NCBI GenBank assembly: GCA_022841825.1
Contig: JALHQT010000009.1
Coordinates: 1 to 64,000 of the forward strand
DNA from: Anaerolineae bacterium
GTDB taxonomy: Bacteria > Chloroflexota > Anaerolineae > Aggregatilineales > Phototrophicaceae
DNA: 64,000 nt
Reading direction: 5' to 3'
The notes beneath the pieces were generated by a model. The model ran no database searches. It was not told the DNA's origin and saw only the letters and a program-made list of their open reading frames with translations. Positions 9,434 through 19,598 of this stretch are shown here, piece after piece. The stretch's first letter is position 1. Each line of letters opens with the position of its first letter. The translations under genes and the position numbers were made by a program.

Positions 9434-10714
9434 TTACCCCCGCAGCAGCGCCGGAATATCCTTCAGCTTCGGCATCTGCCCCGCCAGCAGCGTCCCGACG
9501 CGGAACAGGCGGGCTGCCAGCCACATCACGCCTGCCACGCTCAACGCCAGCAGGAACAGACTCAGCGCGATTTCCCACAGCGGCACATCCGTCACTGCCA
9601 GGCGCATCGCCATGCTCATCGGCGCGGTCAGCGGGAACAGGCTGAGGATGACGGGCAGCGTCGCGTTGGGGGTCGTGGCGAAGATCGACAGGAAGTAGAA
9701 CGGCGCGACGGCGGGCAGGACGAAGATCACCGTATACTGCGGACCCTCGCGCATCGAATTGGAGAGTGCGCCGACCACGCCAAACAGCGACGCGAACAGC
9801 AGATAGCCGAGCAGGAAGTAGAGGAACAGCGTCGGCAGAATGTTGAAGGGGATGGTGATGCGGGCGATGCCCGTCAGCAGCGGCAGCAGCGCGCGCATCT
9901 GGTCGTTCAGGCTCAACCAGCCGAAGAAGAGGAACGCGCCCGTCCACACCAGCACCTGGAGCAGCCCCAGGATGCCCATCGCCGCGATTTTGCCCGCCAG
10001 CAGTTCGAAGGGGCGCAGCGACGACAGCAAAATCTCGATCAGACGGGTTTCCTTCTCTTCGATCACGCTTTGCAGCAGGTAGCCGTTGGTCGTGAAGAGC
10101 GAGCCAAGCAGGATGATGGCGAAGACGTAGACGACGATGAAGCGCGCGTCGAAGGCGGCTTCGCTGTCGCCGTCGGTATTGCGCTGGCGGTCTACCTCGC
10201 GGAAGTTCGCCGGGTCATCCAGACGCTGGAAGACCTGCGGATCGACGCCTTCGCCCAGCGTGTTCAGCACCAACTGCCGAATCAGATCGGGATTGATCTG
10301 TGTGATCGTCAGACGCGGCAGCACCTGCGTGATGTCGCCCGTCTCGAAGTAGTCGGCGGGGATGACGTAGTAGGTCTGGATCGCGCCTGTGTCGAGCGCC
10401 GCCTGCGCCGCCTGCTCGTCGTCATAGCGGGTAAACGCCGCCGCCAGGTCGCCGGACGGCGCGCTGATGCGCCCGGTCTGGTCGATGTAGCCTGCCCGCT
10501 CGATGCCTTGCATCAGTTCGGTCGGCAGATTGAGCTGCGTCGGGTCATTGTTCTGCTCCGGCACGTCTGCGCCCAGGCTGGCGAACAGGCTCGGCAATGC
10601 CAGGGTGGCGACCAGCGCCAGCACCGGCACGCCGAAGGTCGTGAAGAGATAGCCCTTGCGCCGGAAGTTGCGCCGCAGTTCGTAAAAGAAGACTTCCCAA
10701 ATTCGCGGTCTCAT
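9434..10714 (-). CDS. ABC-2 type transporter permease (second subunit)
   Basis: The 426-residue permease has a first membrane helix near 20-45 (YLFTTFGVPVLALVATLALP), then a ~170-residue extracytoplasmic domain, then five or six C-terminal helices starting at FIVVYVFAIILLGSLF. This is the NatB-like ABC-2 exporter layout. LQSVIEEKETRLIEILLSS is the conserved cytoplasmic loop. Its ATG overlaps the stop of the upstream paralogous permease (ATGA). The two permeases and the ATPase form one operon. Confidence 0.92.
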   Translation of the reverse strand: MRPRIWEVFFYELRRNFRRKGYLFTTFGVPVLALVATLALPSLFASLGADVPEQNNDPTQLNLPTELMQGIERAGYIDQTGRISAPSGDLAAAFTRYDDEQAAQAALDTGAIQTYYVIPADYFETGDITQVLPRLTITQINPDLIRQLVLNTLGEGVDPQVFQRLDDPANFREVDRQRNTDGDSEAAFDARFIVVYVFAIILLGSLFTTNGYLLQSVIEEKETRLIEILLSSLRPFELLAGKIAAMGILGLLQVLVWTGAFLFFGWLSLNDQMRALLPLLTGIARITIPFNILPTLFLYFLLGYLLFASLFGVVGALSNSMREGPQYTVIFVLPAVAPFYFLSIFATTPNATLPVILSLFPLTAPMSMAMRLAVTDVPLWEIALSLFLLALSVAGVMWLAARLFRVGTLLAGQMPKLKDIPALLRG

Positions 10715-11943
10715 GATGCATCTCCTGTCGCGGTTGTCCCCATGCGTGTCCCACTGCGCAGCGCTCGGAACAGCCCGCGCAGGCTCGGTCGCTTGCCGTA
10801 CATCAGCAGCGAGAGGCGGAAGACGCGCGCGGCGATCCACATGACGACTACCGTCGTGATGACGAGGATGACGAACGCGGCGATCAGCTCCAGCGGCGGG
10901 ATTGTGGTGAATGCCGAGCGCAGGATGACGACCATCGGCGAGGTGAACGGGAACAGAGTCATGAAGACGGGGATCGGTCCGTTCGGGTCGGTGAAAAAGC
11001 TGAAGATGAAGAAGAACGGCACCGCCGTGACGAAGCTGAAGATCCCGGCGATGGCGCGGCTCTCCTGCTCGCTGCCCGTGACTGCGCCAATGCCCGCCAT
11101 GATCGTCGCGGTCAGGAAGTAGTTGAGGACGAAGAAGACGAGCGCGGTGACGACGACATCCGCGGGGATGGTGACGCCGGACAGGATGCCCTCGCTGCCC
11201 GCGCCAAAGTTGATGACCAGCGCGCCCAGGATCAGCCAGACGCCGACCTGGATCAGACCCAGCGCGCCCAAGCCGATGATCTTGCCCGCCAGCATCTGAA
11301 ACGGTGTGATGCTGGTGACGAGGATTTCCATGATGCGGTTGCTCTTCTCCTCGACCACGCCGGACATCAGATAGCTGGAGGTCGAAGAGACGGTGATCAG
11401 GAAGACCATCATGAAGACGAAGGGCGTCAGGAACAAGCCGATGACGCCTTCCGGCTCCAGCGTGCGCCCGCTGTCGAGCGCGCGCACCTGCATATCGACC
11501 GGGTCGGAGATCAGCAGCGCGCCCGCGTCATCGCCCGTGCTCGCCGCCAGATTCGCCAGTAGGAAATCTTCAATCATGTTCTCGGCGGCGGGCGAAAGAT
11601 CGCCATTCCGGTAGAGCGTGACGTCGCCGGTCGTCAGATAATCGTCCGCCAGCAGGAAGTATGCCCGCAGCGTGCCATCCTGGAGGGCGGTCTCGGCGCG
11701 TTCAGCATCGAGGTAGGCGGCGAAGTTATCCGGCTTTTCGACTCCGTCCGCCAGCACGCCCGACAGATCGACGTAGCCAATCGGGTCGGTCACCTCGGCG
11801 GTGAAGGTGTTGGCGATGAGCGAGAAGACGATGAACAGGACGAGCGCCAGCAGGAAGGGCATGACGAACGACGCGAACAGGAACGCGGGACGGCGCAGAT
11901 TGTAGAGAAATTCGCGTTTGGCGACCAGCCACCACTTAGGCAT
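10711..11943 (-). CDS. ABC-2 type transporter permease (first subunit)
   Basis: A 410-residue paralogue of the next permease. It begins KWWLVAKREFLYNLRRPAFL, has a helix at about 23-45, a long extracytoplasmic part, the GVVEEKSNRIMEILVTSITP loop, and C-terminal helices. It overlaps the ATPase gene by 8 nt and the second permease by 4 nt. The three likely assemble as a heterodimeric NatA/NatB-like exporter; the cargo is not evident. Confidence 0.92.
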   Translation of the reverse strand: MPKWWLVAKREFLYNLRRPAFLFASFVMPFLLALVLFIVFSLIANTFTAEVTDPIGYVDLSGVLADGVEKPDNFAAYLDAERAETALQDGTLRAYFLLADDYLTTGDVTLYRNGDLSPAAENMIEDFLLANLAASTGDDAGALLISDPVDMQVRALDSGRTLEPEGVIGLFLTPFVFMMVFLITVSSTSSYLMSGVVEEKSNRIMEILVTSITPFQMLAGKIIGLGALGLIQVGVWLILGALVINFGAGSEGILSGVTIPADVVVTALVFFVLNYFLTATIMAGIGAVTGSEQESRAIAGIFSFVTAVPFFFIFSFFTDPNGPIPVFMTLFPFTSPMVVILRSAFTTIPPLELIAAFVILVITTVVVMWIAARVFRLSLLMYGKRPSLRGLFRALRSGTRMGTTATGDAS

Positions 11944-12859
11944 TGGACTTCTCTCCTTCCACGACCTGGATGAAGATGTCGTTCAGGCGCGGCACTGCCA
12001 GCTCGAAGCGTTTGAGCGTCAGCGTGTCGTCGTGCGCGATTGCCTCCAGGATGTCATCGCTTCGGACGCCGGGCTGCAAGTGGAGCAGTGTGCCGCGCCG
12101 TCCATTCTCCGCCGCGTCGATTCTCGCCACGCCGGGCAGCCGCGCCCAATCGCCCGCCCCTTCGACGACGACCGCGTTGAGCGCGTACTGCTGGCGCACG
12201 CTGTCTACCGCGCCATACAGCCGCCCCTGCCCGCGATAGATCATCAGCAGGCGGTCGGCGATCTCTTCGATCTTGCTCATCTCGTGCGTGCTCATGACGA
12301 CCGCGCCGCCGCGCTTTTTGAAGTCGAGCAGCAGTTCGGTGATGATCAGCGTGTTGACCGGGTCAAGCCCGCTGAACGGCTCGTCGATGATGATCAGCGA
12401 CGGCTCGTGCAGGACGGTGACGGCGAACTGCACCTTTTGCTGCATGCCTTTGCTGAGTTCGCTGACCTTCTTTTTGGCGAACTCCGCCAGTTCCAGGCGT
12501 TCGAGCAGCGCAAGCGCGCGTTTGCGCGCGTCGCCCGCCGCCATGCCCTTGAGCTGTGCCAGATAGACCATCATCTCGACGACGGGGACGCTGCGGTATA
12601 AGCCGCGTTCCTCCGGCAGATAGCCGATGCGGTTCTTGGCGGCTTCCGAAAGCGGCGCGCCGAAGACGGCGATGCTGCCGCGGTCGGGCTTGAGGATGTC
12701 GAGGATCATGCGGATGGTTGTGCTCTTGCCCGCGCCATTCGGACCCAGGAGCGCGAAGATCTCGCCGTTGAAGACCTGGAAGGTCAGGTCATCGACCGCG
12801 CGAAACTCTCCAAATGACTTGGCGATGTTGCGGACATCGATTGCAGTTCCTGTTTGCAT
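11936..12859 (-). CDS. ABC transporter ATP-binding protein (NatA-like, DUF4162 tail)
   Basis: The 307-residue ATPase has Walker A GPNGAGKST, the Q-loop YLPEERGLY, signature LSKGMQQK, Walker B LIIIDEPFSGLDP and switch His in STHEM. The ~75 residues after the ATPase core fit the extra C-terminal domain found in NatA-like exporters. It is the first gene of the three-gene exporter operon, reading away from the response regulator at 13005. Confidence 0.94.
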   Translation of the reverse strand: MQTGTAIDVRNIAKSFGEFRAVDDLTFQVFNGEIFALLGPNGAGKSTTIRMILDILKPDRGSIAVFGAPLSEAAKNRIGYLPEERGLYRSVPVVEMMVYLAQLKGMAAGDARKRALALLERLELAEFAKKKVSELSKGMQQKVQFAVTVLHEPSLIIIDEPFSGLDPVNTLIITELLLDFKKRGGAVVMSTHEMSKIEEIADRLLMIYRGQGRLYGAVDSVRQQYALNAVVVEGAGDWARLPGVARIDAAENGRRGTLLHLQPGVRSDDILEAIAHDDTLTLKRFELAVPRLNDIFIQVVEGEKSNA

Positions 12860-13004
12860 CTGTTTGCTCCTGGTGAGGATTTTGAGACAATGCTCAACTT
12901 ATGAAGATCTTTAGCATTGCGCAAGTGACTCTGTCTTACACTGAGAGGAGTAAGAAGACATGCCACTGGATCGGGCAGCAGGTTTAAGGTAGAACGGTAG
13001 AACG

Positions 13005-13388
13005 ATGAAACGGCAAATCCTTGTAGTTGACGACGAAATCGGGGCATTGACCCTCATTGGCATTATGCTGGAGCGCGGCGGTTTCAGTGTGCTGAAAGCG
13101 CGCGATGCTGCATCCGCACATCAGGTCATCGAAGAGACGACACCCGACCTGATCATTCTGGATGTCATGATGCCTGGCAAAGATGGTATCACACTGTGCG
13201 GGGAAATCCGCATGCGCGATGCGACCACCAAGACGCCGATCATCATCCTTTCGGCGCGCGGCGATGCTGATGCCATTATTCGCGGGATCGAAGCGGGAGC
13301 GAATGACTACCTGCTGAAGCCGATTCTGCATCACGACCTCGTCTCCAAAATCCGTACGATGTTAGGGCAGCCCGTCGTCCCTGCGTGA
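13005..13388 (+). CDS. Stand-alone response regulator (CheY-like receiver)
   Basis: A 127-residue single receiver domain: acidic pocket Asp9/Asp10, phosphoacceptor Asp53 in LDVMMPG, the Ser of ILSARG, and Lys105 in YLLKP. There is no output domain, so it should act by protein contact or phosphotransfer. No kinase is adjacent; the orphan hybrid-sized histidine kinase at 19599 is a possible partner. Confidence 0.93.
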   Translation: MKRQILVVDDEIGALTLIGIMLERGGFSVLKARDAASAHQVIEETTPDLIILDVMMPGKDGITLCGEIRMRDATTKTPIIILSARGDADAIIRGIEAGANDYLLKPILHHDLVSKIRTMLGQPVVPA

Positions 13389-13422
13389 CGACACGACTCC
13401 TGAATCCTATACGCCCGATCCT

Positions 13423-13450
13423 AAACGCAGGTTGCACAGACCTGCGTTTT
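13423..13450 (+). terminator. Rho-independent terminator after the response regulator
   Basis: AAACGCAGGT / ACCTGCGTTT, a perfect 10-bp stem with a 7-nt loop, ends in TTTT about 35 nt after the stop codon. Confidence 0.75.
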
Positions 13451-13579
13451 GATTCCACGTTATGATGCGCCGGGACGCGGTCTCGCGCACCCCCCGATGG
13501 AGGGAATCCTGGTGGCTCTTTACCCCACAATTCGCTAGACTGCCCACATCGAACGCGCAGGCGAATGAGGCACCCGGCG

Positions 13580-15439
13580 ATGAGCACCCCGATTGAACCC
13601 ACCTTCCCGACCGACCTCGCCGACGCCAGCCTGTACCCACGCGGGCACGTCCACCCCAGCCCGCTCGACTGGCGCGACCAGACGATCTACTTCCTGCTGC
13701 CCGACCGCTTCAGCGACGGCGCTGAAGATGCCCGCCCGCGCTTTGACCGCGCGCAGCCTGACACCTTCCGCGCGCAGGATACGGCGGCGTGGATGGGCGC
13801 GGGCAAAGTCTTCCAGGGTGGGACGCTCAAGGGTGTGGAGAGCAAGCTCGATTACCTGCGCGACCTGGGCGTGACGACCTTGTGGGTGGGTCCGATCTGG
13901 CGGCAGCGGGCGGAATTGCAGACCTATCACGGCTACGCGATCCAGAACTTCCTCGATGTTGATCCGCGCTTTGGCACGCGCCAGGACCTGCGCGATCTGG
14001 TCGATGCCGCGCACGCGCGCGGGCTGTACGTGCTGCTCGACATCATCTACAACCACAGCGGCAACAACTGGTACTACGACGACGGCGGCGCGCCGCGCGA
14101 GACGATGCCGTACCGCTACGCGCCGCCCTATCCGTTTCATGGCTGGCGGTCGCGCGCGCGCGCTCCCGTGCGGCATATCAGCGATGTGGACGACGCCGTG
14201 TTCCCGCGCGAATTCCAGAATCCGGATTGGTATACCCGCGCGGGCATGATCATGAACTGGGACCCGGCGGGTTGGGAAGATCCGCTGAATGCGAATGTCG
14301 AATTTCGGCGCGGCGATTTCTTCGACCTTAAGGACTTCGACCACAGTCGCACCGACACGCTCGACGCGCTGATCAAGGTCTACATGTACTGGATCGCGCT
14401 TTCGGACTGCGACGGCTTCCGCATCGACACCGTCAAGCACATCACGCGCGAGGCATCGCGCCGCTTCTGCTCCGCCATCCGCGAATACTGCGAAACGATC
14501 GGCAAGGAGAACTTTCTGCTGCTGGGCGAGGTGACGGGCGGCGAATACCTGGCGAAGAGCTACCTGGACGCTTTTGGGCAGAACCTCGACGCCATCCTCG
14601 ACATCGGCGAGAGCAAAGCGCTGCTGCGCGCTTTCACCAAAGGGCTGGGCGACCCGAAGGACTTTTTCGACCAGTTTTCAGCGACCGACATGCTGGGCAC
14701 ACACCGCGAGGTCGGGCGCTACCACGTCTCGGTGCTGGATGATCACGACATGGTCGGCAGCCCGAAGCGCCGCTTCGCCGCCGGGGTCGCCATTTCCGCG
14801 CGCTATGAGCAGGTCGCGCACGCGGTCGGCGTCATGCTGACGACGCTGGGGATGCCGTCGATCTACTATGGCACGGAGCAGGCGTTCGATGGGACGCTCG
14901 ACCGCCACGACTACAGCGTCGAACCGCAGCTTTCGTTTGAAGATCGCTACGTCCGCGAGGCGATGTTCGGGGGGACGTTCGGCGCGTTCAGGACGGCGGG
15001 CTGCCACTTCTTCGATCCGGATCATCCGACCTATCTGCGCATCGCCGCCATCGCCCGCTTGCGCAACGGGCGCGACCTGATCGGCATGGCGCTGCGACGC
15101 GGGCGGCAGTATCTGCGCGAGATCGCCCCGGCGAAGGGCGAGCGCTACGCCTACCCGGAGGCGGGCGGCATCACGGCATGGTCGCGGCTGCTCTTCCATA
15201 CGGAAGTGGTGATCGCAGTCAACACACACGGTACGGAGCGGCGCTGCGCCTCGGTGACGGTTGACGCGGGGCTGCACCCGCCGGGGACGACGCTGCGCGT
15301 GCTGTATCGCGGCGATTGGAGCGACGCGCAGCTTCGTATGCCGCCGACGAACGAGACGGTCACCGTCGAAGGTGAGGCGGGGCGCTCAGTCGTGTGGGTC
15401 GATCTGCCGCCTGCGGGGATGATCGTGGTGGGACGTTGA
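13580..15439 (+). CDS. GH13 alpha-amylase family glycosidase
   Basis: The 619-residue enzyme acts on alpha-glucans or alpha-glucosides. All GH13 motifs are visible: region I DIIYNHSG (about 154-161), region II GFRIDTVKH with nucleophile Asp283, region III LLGEVTGG with acid/base Glu317, and region IV VLDDHD with Asp390. A beta-domain follows from about residue 500. No signal peptide is evident, so it may be cytoplasmic, e.g. in storage glucan or trehalose metabolism. I prefer ATG 13580 (GAGG 8 nt before) over ATG 13565. The exact activity is not assignable from sequence. Confidence 0.93.
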   Translation: MSTPIEPTFPTDLADASLYPRGHVHPSPLDWRDQTIYFLLPDRFSDGAEDARPRFDRAQPDTFRAQDTAAWMGAGKVFQGGTLKGVESKLDYLRDLGVTTLWVGPIWRQRAELQTYHGYAIQNFLDVDPRFGTRQDLRDLVDAAHARGLYVLLDIIYNHSGNNWYYDDGGAPRETMPYRYAPPYPFHGWRSRARAPVRHISDVDDAVFPREFQNPDWYTRAGMIMNWDPAGWEDPLNANVEFRRGDFFDLKDFDHSRTDTLDALIKVYMYWIALSDCDGFRIDTVKHITREASRRFCSAIREYCETIGKENFLLLGEVTGGEYLAKSYLDAFGQNLDAILDIGESKALLRAFTKGLGDPKDFFDQFSATDMLGTHREVGRYHVSVLDDHDMVGSPKRRFAAGVAISARYEQVAHAVGVMLTTLGMPSIYYGTEQAFDGTLDRHDYSVEPQLSFEDRYVREAMFGGTFGAFRTAGCHFFDPDHPTYLRIAAIARLRNGRDLIGMALRRGRQYLREIAPAKGERYAYPEAGGITAWSRLLFHTEVVIAVNTHGTERRCASVTVDAGLHPPGTTLRVLYRGDWSDAQLRMPPTNETVTVEGEAGRSVVWVDLPPAGMIVVGR

Positions 15440-15453
15440 GGCGGGTCGCCAAC

Positions 15454-15481
15454 GCGGGCGGACACACGGGTCCGCCCCTAC
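15454..15481. repeat. GTAGGGGC-type palindrome containing the biotin carboxylase stop codon
   Basis: GCGGGCGGACACACGGG joins TCCGCCCCTAC. On the minus strand the terminal GTAGGGG supplies the TAG (15480-15478) that ends the biotin carboxylase gene. Confidence 0.85.
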
Positions 15482-16992
15482 AGGCGAAACGAATCGCCGC
15501 GCGCCCAGGGAGATAATGTGCGCTCTTGTGAGGCATCGGCGGACGAGGCGCGTCCCATCCCTACAGGCGGCATCGCCTCCGCCACCGCCGCCGCGATGAG
15601 CAGACGAACGCGGCGGGCGTGGTCGTCCGGCGAAGCATCCGCCAGCACCCCCACCTGTTCGCGCTCGATCCACCCGGTATCGACGCCGCCCGCCGCGAAC
15701 GCCGGATGATCCAGCAGCGCCAGCAGGAAATCGCGGTTGGTCGTCGTGCCCAGCACGACCGTCTCGCGCAGCGCGGCGCACATTCGCGCCAGGGCGTCGG
15801 CGCGCGTGCGGTCGTGGACGATGATCTTCGCCAGCAGCGGATCGTAATGGATGCCGATGGTGTCGCCGCTCGCCACGCCGCTATCGACACGCACGCCCGG
15901 CGCGCTGGGCGGGACGAAACGCAGGAGCGTCCCGGTCGCGGGCAAGAAGCCGCCTGCCGCATCTTCAGCATACAGGCGGCACTCGAAGGCGTGCCCGTGG
16001 GGCGCGACCTCCGCCTGCGTCAGCGGCAGCGCCTGCCCCTCCGCGATGGCGAATTGCAGCCGAACGAGATCGACGCCGTAGACCAGCTCGGTCACCGGAT
16101 GTTCGACCTGCAAGCGGGTGTTCATCTCTAAAAAGTAAAAGTCGCCATCTGGGGTGAGGATGAATTCGACCGTGCCCGCGTTGACGTAGCCGACCGCGTG
16201 CGCCGCCGCCACCGCCGCCGCGCCCATCGCCGCTCGCCGCGCGTCGTCGATGCCCGGCGCGGGCGCTTCTTCGACCACCTTCTGATGCCGCCGCTGCGCG
16301 CTGCAATCGCGCTCGCCCAGGTGGATCACCGCGCCGTGCGCGTCGGCGAGCACCTGGATTTCGATGTGCCGCCCGCGCGTGATGTACTTCTCCAGGAAGA
16401 CGCGCGGGTCACCAAAGGCGGCGGCGGCTTCGCGCCGCGCGGACTCCAGCGCTTCTGGCAGCGCTTCGGGTGAATGGACGATGCGGATGCCCTTGCCGCC
16501 CCCGCCGCCCGCCGCCTTGACCATCACGGGGTAGCCGATGCGCTCCGCCGCCGTGAGGTACGCCCGTAGGTCGGCATGATCGTCCTGGAAGCCAGGGACG
16601 AGCGGCACACCCGCCTCCGCCATCAGCGCGCGCGCCTCGGTCTTGACGCCCATCGCGCGGATGGCAGCCGGCGGCGGACCCACCCAGACCAAGCCCGCAT
16701 CGACCACCGCCTGCGCGAAGGCGGGCGATTCCGAAAGGAAGCCGTAGCCCGGATGCACACAGTCGCAGCCATGCTCGCGCGCCAGCGCGATCAGCCGCGC
16801 GCCATCTAGATAGCTTGCGCGGGCGGGTGCCGCGCCGCACAGAGCCGCCTCGTCCGCCGCCAGCACATGCTGGGCATGGGCGTCCGCGTCGGAGTAGACA
16901 GCGACGCTGCGAATGCCCAGCTCGCGGCAGGCGCGCATGATGCGGACGGCGATCTCGCCGCGATTAGCGATCAGGCACTTGGAGAGTGGCAT
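15478..16992 (-). CDS. accC: Biotin carboxylase subunit of an acyl-CoA carboxylase
   Basis: The 504-residue enzyme uses ATP and bicarbonate to carboxylate biotin on a carrier protein. Visible are the N-terminal fold KCLIANRGEIAVRI, the glycine-rich ATP-grasp loop KAAGGGGGKGIR, and the catalytic EMNTRLQVEHPVTE. The biotin carboxylase C-domain ends near residue 450. No biotin carrier domain (AMKM) is fused, so a carrier and carboxyltransferase must be encoded elsewhere. The final ~35 residues do not look like the family: they are encoded partly by a palindromic repeat (15538-15564), and the stop codon lies in another (15454-15481). Whether it serves acetyl-, propionyl- or methylcrotonyl-CoA cannot be told. 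Confidence 0.93.
   Translation of the reverse strand: MPLSKCLIANRGEIAVRIMRACRELGIRSVAVYSDADAHAQHVLAADEAALCGAAPARASYLDGARLIALAREHGCDCVHPGYGFLSESPAFAQAVVDAGLVWVGPPPAAIRAMGVKTEARALMAEAGVPLVPGFQDDHADLRAYLTAAERIGYPVMVKAAGGGGGKGIRIVHSPEALPEALESARREAAAAFGDPRVFLEKYITRGRHIEIQVLADAHGAVIHLGERDCSAQRRHQKVVEEAPAPGIDDARRAAMGAAAVAAAHAVGYVNAGTVEFILTPDGDFYFLEMNTRLQVEHPVTELVYGVDLVRLQFAIAEGQALPLTQAEVAPHGHAFECRLYAEDAAGGFLPATGTLLRFVPPSAPGVRVDSGVASGDTIGIHYDPLLAKIIVHDRTRADALARMCAALRETVVLGTTTNRDFLLALLDHPAFAAGGVDTGWIEREQVGVLADASPDDHARRVRLLIAAAVAEAMPPVGMGRASSADASQERTLSPWARGDSFRL
15538..15564. repeat. Palindromic repeat translated into the biotin carboxylase C-terminus
   Basis: GGCGGACGAGGCGCGTCCC followed by ATCCCTAC is a degenerate family member read in frame as part of the tail of the protein (VGMGRASSADA). 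Confidence 0.7.
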
Positions 16993-17010
16993 CGTGCCTC
17001 TTTCTCGCCC

Positions 17011-18006
17011 TCACGTTCCCGTCACTGCCGTATCGATCCCTGGGCGCAGCTCCAACTCGTAGAGATCGTACTGCTGCTTGACATGCATCCCCGCCTTTTC
17101 GTAGAGCCGCACGGCGTTGGTCAGGCTGCTCGCGTCCACGCCCAAGCCGACGCTGCGCCTGCCCATCGCGTAAAGATGTGCGAATGCCTGGCGCAGCAGC
17201 GCGCTCGCCAGCCCACGCTGGCGATACGCCCGCCGCACTGCCAGCGTGGTGATCCAGCCGTAGGTCTCGTCGCCGTTGTGCGTCGGCATACACAGGCAGA
17301 TGGCGGCGACCGTCGAACCATCGTCCGGCTCGACCACCAGCCAGCCCCTGGGGGCGAAGAAGCGATCCCAGAAGTGCTTCCAGGAGCCGAAGTCCTTTTC
17401 ATACTCGTCTTCGACAAATCCGAAGTGGTCGCGCCAGGCGTCGCGTCTGGCGTCGTAGATCGGCTGCCAGTCCTCATCACGGGAGGCGATGCGCAGGCGG
17501 AAGCCTTCCGGGAGCGGCGGGGCGCTCGGCGGCGCGTCCAGGTGGATCACCATCTGGAATGAATGGCGGATGGTGCGCAAGCCCGCCGCTTCCAGCGACG
17601 CCTTATAACGCAGATCGTGCGAGTGCGTGTAGGCGCGCAGGGCGAGGCGATGATCCGGCGGGATGAGCGCGGCGTTTTCGCGCGCCCGCGTTTGCGCCCA
17701 CGCGAACAGAAACGGCTCGACCGCCGCGTCTTTGCCCCACAGATCGGGGTGGATGTAGATGTCGAGGAAGGGATACTCCAGATGCCCGCTGATGACCCCA
17801 TAGCCAACCAACCTGCCCTCACCGTTGAAGACGAGCCGGGTATCGTTCGCCAGGTTGAATTCCAGGTCTTCCCATTCGAGCAGGATGTCTTCGATCTCCT
17901 CTTCGATCTCGCCGACCAGCACCAGCGAGACCGCGTGATAGAGGGCGAGCACCGTCTCGGCATCCGCCATTGCCGCCGGGCGAACGGTGTGATCGGCGAG
18001 CATCAT
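17011..18006 (-). CDS. Tandem GNAT-domain N-acetyltransferase
   Basis: The 331-residue protein has a degenerate N-terminal GNAT domain (about 5-155) and a better conserved C-terminal one (about 170-315). The C-terminal domain has the acetyl-CoA loop in [20 protein letters not shown] and the [11 protein letters not shown] motif. The two-domain form resembles mycothiol-synthase-like acetyltransferases, but the substrate is unknown. The ATG overlaps the uppS stop (ATGA), so it is the last gene of frr-uppS-GNAT. Confidence 0.88.
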   Translation of the reverse strand: MMLADHTVRPAAMADAETVLALYHAVSLVLVGEIEEEIEDILLEWEDLEFNLANDTRLVFNGEGRLVGYGVISGHLEYPFLDIYIHPDLWGKDAAVEPFLFAWAQTRARENAALIPPDHRLALRAYTHSHDLRYKASLEAAGLRTIRHSFQMVIHLDAPPSAPPLPEGFRLRIASRDEDWQPIYDARRDAWRDHFGFVEDEYEKDFGSWKHFWDRFFAPRGWLVVEPDDGSTVAAICLCMPTHNGDETYGWITTLAVRRAYRQRGLASALLRQAFAHLYAMGRRSVGLGVDASSLTNAVRLYEKAGMHVKQQYDLYELELRPGIDTAVTGT

Positions 18007-18761
18007 GGCACGATCTGTTCGTCGGTCTGCCCAAAGCGGCGTTTACGCTGCCCGTAAGCGATGAGGGCGCTGCGCAGTGCCTCTTTGTCAAAATCTGGCC
18101 AGTAGGTGGGCGTCGAATAGAGTTCCGAGTACGCGCCCTGCCAGATCAGGAAGTTGCTGACGCGCAGTTCGCCGCTGGTGCGGATGATCAGGTCAGGGTC
18201 GGGGAGGTCGCTGGTGTAGAGGTAGCGGCTGATCAGCGACTCATCGATCTTCTCGATGGGGATGTGATCCTCGACGATCCGCCGCACCGCATGGACGATT
18301 TCATCACGCCCGCCATAGTTGAAGGCGACATTCAGGATCAGCTTATGGTTATTGCGCGTGTATTCGCACGCCTGGCGGATCTTCTTCTGCAAGCCTGGCG
18401 CGATCCCTCGCAGCTCACCAATATGACGGATCTGCACGCCATTGGCATCGAGGTCTTTCAGCTCGCGGTCGATGACCATCTCCAGGATTTTCATCAGCAT
18501 CTGAACTTCCGCCGCCGGGCGCGCCCAGTTTTCGGTGGAAAAGGCGTAGATCGTCAGGATTTCGACGCCAAACTCGACGCAGGCACGCAGAATCTTACGC
18601 AGGTTCTCCGTCCCCTGGCGGTGTCCTTCGGTGCGGGGCAACCCGCGCGCCTTCGCCCAGCGCCCGTTGCCATCCATGATGATCGCAACATGACGAGGGA
18701 TGCGGTCGGGGAGCAGCGCATCCTGATGGATTTCCTGCGCGTCCTGGGTGAGCAATGCCAT
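18003..18761 (-). CDS. uppS: Isoprenyl transferase (undecaprenyl diphosphate synthase)
   Basis: This 252-residue cis-prenyltransferase makes the C55 lipid carrier for cell envelope glycans. It has [14 protein letters not shown] with catalytic Asp30, [21 protein letters not shown], and the C-terminal [19 protein letters not shown] and [13 protein letters not shown]. It begins 2 nt after frr ends. The frr-uppS order is common in bacteria. Confidence 0.97.
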   Translation of the reverse strand: MALLTQDAQEIHQDALLPDRIPRHVAIIMDGNGRWAKARGLPRTEGHRQGTENLRKILRACVEFGVEILTIYAFSTENWARPAAEVQMLMKILEMVIDRELKDLDANGVQIRHIGELRGIAPGLQKKIRQACEYTRNNHKLILNVAFNYGGRDEIVHAVRRIVEDHIPIEKIDESLISRYLYTSDLPDPDLIIRTSGELRVSNFLIWQGAYSELYSTPTYWPDFDKEALRSALIAYGQRKRRFGQTDEQIVP

Positions 18762-18763
18762 CG

Positions 18764-19351
18764 CTAAACCTCCAGGATTTCTTTCTCTTTGCGCGCGCTT
18801 AACGCCTCGATCTCCGCGATGAATTTGTCGGTCAGCTTCTGCACATCCTCCTGCCCGCCCGCAGACTCGTCCTCCGAGATCATCTTTTCTTTCTCGAATT
18901 CCTTGATGTCGTCATTGTTGTGGCGGCGGATGTTGCGGATGGCGACGCGCGCTTCTTCGGTGCGCTTGTGCAGCACCTTGACGAGTTCCTGGCGGCGTTC
19001 GCGCGTCAGCGGCGGCATATTCAGGCGGATGGCTTCGCCGTCGGACTGGGGGTTGATGTTGATGTCGGATTCGCGGATCGCCTTCTCAATCGACTTGACC
19101 GCGCTTTTGTCGAACGGGCGAATGAGGATCTGCATCGGTTCGGGGGTCGAAATGGTCGCCAGGTTCTTGACCGGGGTTTCGGTGCCGTAGTAATCGATAT
19201 GCAGGCGCTCGACGAGCGCGGTACTGGCGCGCCCGCCGCGAATGCCGTGCAAATCCGTCTCGAAAACGGCGACAGCGGCTTTCATTTTGCTGGTGCATTC
19301 TTTGATAATGTCATCAATCATGGGCTGTCGTTGAGCGCTGCCGGATGGCAC
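18764..19351 (-). CDS. frr: Ribosome recycling factor
   Basis: RRF releases ribosomes from mRNA after termination. The protein matches the family: [53 protein letters not shown] and the C-terminal [20 protein letters not shown]. The usual length (185 residues) would start at ATG 19321, but that codon has no ribosome site. GTG 19351 has AGGAGG 6 nt before it and gives 195 residues, so I use GTG. Confidence 0.96.
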   Translation of the reverse strand: MPSGSAQRQPMIDDIIKECTSKMKAAVAVFETDLHGIRGGRASTALVERLHIDYYGTETPVKNLATISTPEPMQILIRPFDKSAVKSIEKAIRESDININPQSDGEAIRLNMPPLTRERRQELVKVLHKRTEEARVAIRNIRRHNNDDIKEFEKEKMISEDESAGGQEDVQKLTDKFIAEIEALSARKEKEILEV

Positions 19352-19598
19352 GCGCCCCCTCCTCGTGAAATGATAGCGCTATTTTAGAGAGTATGTCCTA
19401 ATGATACACGCGAAACGCCCGAGAGTCTCATAATTGCGGTCGGGGGGTGCCGATTTCACCCAGGATTACGCATCGCCGCCGCCGGGCATAAATCTCTGGC
19501 GAGGATTTACTCATTTTCACAGATCTTTCGGTCGTTTCCCTGCAATTGCGATGTAGACTTAATGCAATTCTGTCTCAAACCGATGACTCGACACTCTT

